From the NCBI GenBank assembly GCA_017556565.1, contig JAFYMQ010000042.1, positions 1 to 9,447 of the forward strand: a DNA stretch of 9,447 bases. The letters run 5' to 3'. This stretch comes from Clostridia bacterium (GTDB taxonomy: Bacteria > Bacillota > Clostridia > Oscillospirales > Butyricicoccaceae). Both the position numbers and the translations under genes were made by a program. Below, piece by piece: positions 6,993 through 9,447 of this stretch; the first letter of the stretch is position 1, and every line of letters starts with the position of its first letter. Below the pieces are notes generated by a model. That model was not told where the DNA came from. It made no database searches and saw only the letters and a list, made by a program, of their open reading frames with translations.

Positions 6993-7033
6993 AAAAGAGA
7001 AAATATGCCGGATAATCGTGATTATCCGGCATA
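6991..7033 (-). terminator. rho-independent terminator / attenuator between rpmA and obg
   Basis: TATGCCGGATAAT (7004-7016) and ATTATCCGGCATA (7021-7033) are perfect 13-bp complements around a 4-nt loop. On the minus strand the stem is followed by TTTTCTCTTTT, a terminator-like tail. It lies 13 bp after the rpmA stop, so it should end or reduce the rplU-rpmA transcript before obg. Confidence 0.85.
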
Positions 7034-7046
7034 AGAGTCATATTTA

Positions 7047-7310
7047 TTACTGCTCGAGATCCTGATACACAGAAACCTGCTTGCGGTCTCTGCCAAGTCT
7101 TTCAAACTTGACAACACCGTCAGCCAGTGCAAAGAGTGTATCGTCGCTTCCGCGGCCTACGTTAGTACCGGGATGGATCTTCGTGCCGCGCTGCTTGACG
7201 AGGATATTGCCTGCAACGACGAACTGTCCGTCGGCACGCTTTACGCCAAGACGCTTAGACTCTGAGTCACGGCCGTTTCTTGTAGAGCCGACACCTTTTT
7301 TATGAGCCAT
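7047..7310 (-). CDS. rpmA: 50S ribosomal protein bL27, short form
   Basis: Large-subunit protein whose N-terminus reaches toward the peptidyl-transferase centre. The 87 residues start [16 protein letters not shown] and contain [20 protein letters not shown] and [16 protein letters not shown], all typical of L27. In most Firmicutes L27 carries an N-terminal extension (about nine residues) removed by the Prp protease; here it is absent, and an in-frame TAA (7314-7316) two codons before the ATG rules out a hidden one. The ribosome site GGAGGTG (complement of 7318-7324) is strong. It follows rplU with a 28-bp gap and no prp gene between them. Confidence 0.97.
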   Translation of the reverse strand: MAHKKGVGSTRNGRDSESKRLGVKRADGQFVVAGNILVKQRGTKIHPGTNVGRGSDDTLFALADGVVKFERLGRDRKQVSVYQDLEQ

Positions 7311-7338
7311 AGTTTAGCACCTCCGAATTAGTTTGTTG

Positions 7339-7638
7339 TTACATTGCTATCTTAGTGATAGCGATCTTGGTATAGGGCTGTCTGTGGCCCTGATGACGTC
7401 TGTAGTTCTTCTTGGCCTTGAACTTGAAGACTGTGACCTTCTTCTGCTTGCCGGTCTTAACTACCTTACCGGTAACCTTGGCAGCATCCTTGCCCAGGAC
7501 GATATTGCCCTCAGCGCCTGCCATGACGACTTCCAGTTCAACCTCAGCGCCGTCCTCTGCATCGATCTTCTCGACGTAGATCTCGTCGCCCTCACAAACC
7601 TTGTACTGCTTGCCGCCGGTCTTGATAATTGCGTACAT
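7339..7638 (-). CDS. rplU: 50S ribosomal protein bL21
   Basis: Large-subunit protein that binds 23S rRNA. The 99 residues begin [14 protein letters not shown] and end in the conserved basic [15 protein letters not shown] segment, with [12 protein letters not shown] before it; length is normal. The frame is open upstream to an ATG at 7764, but that would include the promoter and leader. The start at 7638 is set by homology and by AGGAGAGGT (complement of 7646-7654). It is the first gene of a short rplU-rpmA unit with its own promoter. Confidence 0.97.
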   Translation of the reverse strand: MYAIIKTGGKQYKVCEGDEIYVEKIDAEDGAEVELEVVMAGAEGNIVLGKDAAKVTGKVVKTGKQKKVTVFKFKAKKNYRRHQGHRQPYTKIAITKIAM

Positions 7639-7716
7639 CTGTTGCACCTCTCCTTCATTTACGGACTCGCTCTTAGGGTGGAAACTCGCGCTTCTCTTAA
7701 ACCCATTCAATGCGGC
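7639..7716 (-). ncRNA. probable L21 ribosomal-protein leader (5' UTR autoregulatory structure)
   Basis: The untranslated stretch of about 75 nt between the predicted transcription start and rplU matches the position and length expected for the L21 leader family described in Firmicutes. Visible elements on the RNA strand are GGGU (7704-7701) pairing with ACCC (7679-7676), and two copies of GCGAGU (7689-7684 and 7670-7665). The family assignment is by context and partial recognition; I could not run a covariance model. Confidence 0.55.
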
Positions 7717-7722
7717 TATATT

Positions 7723-7751
7723 ACTATATAACAAACGGGTGGTAAAGTCAA
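7723..7751 (-). promoter_or_regulatory. sigma-A-type promoter of rplU-rpmA
   Basis: On the minus strand TTGACT (7751-7746) is followed after exactly 17 nt by TATAGT (7728-7723), each one mismatch from the consensus hexamers. The predicted start of transcription is near 7716. It lies just after the terminator of the upstream aminotransferase gene. Confidence 0.85.
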
Positions 7752-7784
7752 CACTTTTTTGCAATAAAACTCACTTTTTCTGCA

Positions 7785-7821
7785 AAAAATCCTCAAGTCC
7801 CGTGATTTCACACGGGACTTG
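7785..7821 (-). terminator. rho-independent terminator of the aminotransferase gene
   Basis: CAAGTCCCGTG (7794-7804) and CACGGGACTTG (7811-7821) are perfect 11-bp complements with a 6-nt loop. On the minus strand a run of six T (complement of 7785-7790) follows shortly after. It starts 9 bp beyond the stop codon at 7831. Confidence 0.88.
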
Positions 7822-7830
7822 GTGCAAAAC

Positions 7831-9000
7831 TTACTTACGCTTGTTTACAAAACGCTCGATGCGCTGCAGAGCCTCACCGATACGCTCGATGGAGTATGCA
7901 TAGGAGATACGGATGTGATCCTTGCCGCTGTCGCCGAATGCGCTGCCGGGAACAACTGCTACGTGCTCTTCATCAAGCAGCTTTTCGACAAAATCCTCGC
8001 CGTCGCGTGCAAACATGGACACGTTGGGGAAGATGTAGAATGCGCCTTCGGGCTCAAAACAGTCAAAGCCCATTCTGCACAGCTCGGTGTGCAGGAACTT
8101 GCGGCGCTTGTTGTACTCTTCACGCATGTAGTCGCAGTCCTTCTGACCGTTCTGCAGAGCCTGGATCGCTGCATACTGGGCAGGTGTGGGAGCGCTCATG
8201 ATGATGTACTGATGGATCTGTGCGATATACTTGAATACAGACTCGGGTGCGCAGCAGTAGCCCATGCGCCAGCCGGTCATTGCAAATGCCTTGGAAAAGC
8301 CGCTGACGATAACGGTGCGCTCACGCATACCGGGCAGGGATGCGATACTGGTGTGCTCAAAGCCGTAGGTCAGCTCTGCGTAGATCTCGTCGGAGATGAC
8401 CATGATGTTGGTGTCGCGGAGCACGGCTGCAATAGCCTCAAGCTCGTCCTTGGTCATAACGCCGCCGGTGGGGTTGGAGGGGTAGGACAGCAGCAGCAGC
8501 TTGGTCTTGGGAGTGATAGCTGCCTTGAGCTGCTCGGGGGTCAGCTTGAAGGAGTCTTCCTTGACTGTCTTGATGGGCACGACCTTTGCGCCGCACATGG
8601 TAGCCAGAGCAGGATATGCAACAAAGCAGGGCTCGGGGATGATTATCTCATCGCCGGGCTGCAGGAATGCACGGAACACGATGTCCAGAGCCTCGGAGCC
8701 GCCGACGGTGCAGATGATCTCCTTTTCGGGATGGTAGCTCAGGTTGAAACGGCGCTCCATGTATGCGCTTATCTCGCGTCTGAGCTGGATAAGACCGTTG
8801 TTTGCGGTGTACTGGGTCTTGCCTGCGCGCAGGGAGTTGATACCTGCGTCCATGATGTGGTCGGGAGTGATAAAGTCGGGCTCACCTACGCCCAGAGAAA
8901 TAGCGTCGGGAATAGTCTCGGCGATGCTGAAGTATTTGCGGATTCCGCTGGGCTTCAGGCCTGCAACGATAGGATTGACAAGTTTTGCAGCGTCAAACAT
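7831..9000 (-). CDS. class I PLP-dependent aminotransferase (aspartate/aromatic-type)
   Basis: A fold-type I aminotransferase of 389 residues, the usual size. Visible features: SLGVGEPDF (35-43), GGSEALD (100-106, PLP phosphate contact), SNPTGG (175-180, with N176), DEIY (204-207, D204 and Y207), SGFSKAFAMTGWRMGY (233-248, Schiff-base Lys237 and R245) and HIRISYA (362-368, R364 for the substrate carboxylate). It belongs to the broad group called aspartate, aromatic or PatA-like aminotransferases; substrate cannot be settled from sequence. Phenylpyruvate or prephenate transamination would fit the nearby aro operon, but the gene lies on the other strand in its own unit. The ATG at 9000 has GAGGTG (complement of 9008-9013) before it, and a terminator follows the stop. 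Confidence 0.9.
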   Translation of the reverse strand: MFDAAKLVNPIVAGLKPSGIRKYFSIAETIPDAISLGVGEPDFITPDHIMDAGINSLRAGKTQYTANNGLIQLRREISAYMERRFNLSYHPEKEIICTVGGSEALDIVFRAFLQPGDEIIIPEPCFVAYPALATMCGAKVVPIKTVKEDSFKLTPEQLKAAITPKTKLLLLSYPSNPTGGVMTKDELEAIAAVLRDTNIMVISDEIYAELTYGFEHTSIASLPGMRERTVIVSGFSKAFAMTGWRMGYCCAPESVFKYIAQIHQYIIMSAPTPAQYAAIQALQNGQKDCDYMREEYNKRRKFLHTELCRMGFDCFEPEGAFYIFPNVSMFARDGEDFVEKLLDEEHVAVVPGSAFGDSGKDHIRISYAYSIERIGEALQRIERFVNKRK

Positions 9001-9033
9001 TAAAATGCACCTCTTCTGTTATAGATAAAAATA

Positions 9034-9062
9034 ATTGTATGTGTACGGTTTGTGTTGCGCAA
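9034..9062 (-). promoter_or_regulatory. possible promoter of the aminotransferase gene
   Basis: On the minus strand TACAAT (9039-9034) has 5 of 6 bases of the -10 consensus, and TTGCGC (9062-9057) lies 17 nt upstream as a weak -35 (3 of 6). The weak -35 coincides with a TTGCGCAA palindrome, which could place the promoter under a regulator. Confidence 0.35.
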
Positions 9063-9085
9063 AATCAAATCCCTGTTTGCGCAAA
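9055..9085. promoter_or_regulatory. pair of TTGCGCAA palindromes, possible operator
   Basis: The perfect palindrome TTGCGCAA occurs at 9055-9062 and again at 9077-9084, where it extends to the 10-bp palindrome TTTGCGCAAA (9076-9085). The centres are 22 bp apart, about two helical turns, which suits cooperative binding of a dimeric regulator. The first copy overlaps the candidate -35. No regulator gene is visible nearby, so this is a suggestion. Confidence 0.35.
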
Positions 9086-9116
9086 GTCCCGCCCTGCACA
9101 GCAAAGCGGGTCTTTG
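9082..9116 (-). terminator. possible terminator downstream of glycyl-tRNA synthetase
   Basis: CAAAG-T-CCCGC (9082-9092) mirrors GCGGG-T-CTTTG (9106-9116), giving two 5-bp stems split by one mismatch around a 13-nt loop. It lies 12 bp after the stop codon at 9129. The T-rich tail is weak and displaced (ATTTGATTTT further on), so termination may be incomplete. Confidence 0.45.
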
Positions 9117-9128
9117 GTATCAGTTAGA

Positions 9129-9447
9129 TCAGAAGTTGATCTTCTTTGCGATGTAGCCTTCCAGCTCGCTGATGGGCATACGTACCTGCTCCATGGAGTC
9201 ACGCTCACGAACGGTGACCATGTTGTCGCCGGGTGCGTTTTCGTCACCGACGGTCTCAAAGTCAACAGTTACGCAGAAAGGAGTACCGATCTCGTCCTGA
9301 CGGCGATAACGCTTGCCGATAGAGCCTGCGTCGTCGTACTCGCACATAAAGCTGCCGCTCAGCTGGGTGTAGATCTCCTGAGCCTTTGCGCCCAGCTTCT
9401 TGCTCAGAGGCAGGATAGCGCACTTGTAGGGAGCCAGAGCGGGATGC
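9129..9447 (-). CDS. glyQS: glycyl-tRNA synthetase (single-chain), C-terminal part
   Basis: Charges tRNA-Gly with glycine in the cytoplasm. The frame is open to the window edge and gives 105 complete residues of the anticodon-binding domain: [14 protein letters not shown] at the visible N-terminal side, [33 protein letters not shown], and [11 protein letters not shown], ending YIAKKINF before a TGA at 9129-9131. This ending is characteristic of the homodimeric alpha2 enzyme, not the alpha/beta glyQ-glyS pair. The catalytic domain lies beyond the right edge. Confidence 0.95.
   Translation of the reverse strand, partial: HPALAPYKCAILPLSKKLGAKAQEIYTQLSGSFMCEYDDAGSIGKRYRRQDEIGTPFCVTVDFETVGDENAPGDNMVTVRERDSMEQVRMPISELEGYIAKKINF

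Noticed and set aside
7639..7764. A 42-codon N-terminal extension of bL21.
   Set aside because: It would run through the promoter and leader; L21 homology starts exactly at [11 protein letters not shown] with a ribosome site before it.
7819..9003. A 394-codon open frame on the + strand.
   Set aside because: It lies fully opposite the aminotransferase, which has all PLP motifs. The translation is low-complexity in style (rich in C, G, L, D, V) with no recognised domain, as expected for an antisense frame in GC-rich coding DNA.
1..9447. Mobile element, phage, defence, toxin-antitoxin or secondary-metabolite system.
   Set aside because: Every gene is a recognisable housekeeping gene and the base composition looks even. 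No transposase, integrase, array or attachment-site pattern was found.

Overview
The window looks like a chromosomal core-metabolism segment from a Gram-positive anaerobe, most likely a Clostridia member of the Ruminococcaceae/Oscillospiraceae kind. This is inferred from gene content and order (rplU-rpmA-obg, single-chain glycyl-tRNA synthetase, type II dehydroquinase, a chorismate mutase-prephenate dehydratase P-protein), the strong GGAGG ribosome binding sites, the sigma-A-type promoter and the moderately high GC. No mobile element, phage gene, CRISPR array, tRNA or rRNA gene is visible.

Left half (1-5501, + strand): six tightly packed genes of aromatic amino-acid biosynthesis: the 3' end of aroB, then aroA, aroC, pheA, a fused aroE-aroK, and aroQ. 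Neighbours overlap by 11 to 20 bp or lie 0 to 2 bp apart, and each start has a Shine-Dalgarno in the 3' end of the preceding gene, so this is one translationally coupled operon. Together the genes encode every step from DAHP to chorismate (AroB, AroQ, AroE, AroK, AroA, AroC) and then the two steps from chorismate to phenylpyruvate (PheA). The operon begins upstream of the window and ends at a perfect 15-bp hairpin (5616-5647), which also sits at the 3' end of the convergent obg gene.

Right half (5667-9447, - strand; reading from right to left): the C-terminal part of glycyl-tRNA synthetase, a class I aminotransferase with its own terminator, a near-consensus promoter followed by a probable L21 autoregulatory leader, rplU (bL21), rpmA (bL27), a strong terminator-like hairpin, and obg (ribosome-assembly GTPase). 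The aminotransferase might supply the final transamination to phenylalanine, but its specificity cannot be read from the sequence.

I see no wholly new system. The items most worth a second look are: the AroE-AroK fusion, separated from pheA by a single in-frame TGA; an L27 without the N-terminal extension usual in Firmicutes, together with absence of the prp protease gene from its usual place between rplU and rpmA; a pair of TTGCGCAA palindromes in front of the aminotransferase; a hairpin-rich intergenic element after aroQ; a possible alternative RNA fold between rpmA and obg; and a changed residue in the phenylalanine-binding motif of PheA.
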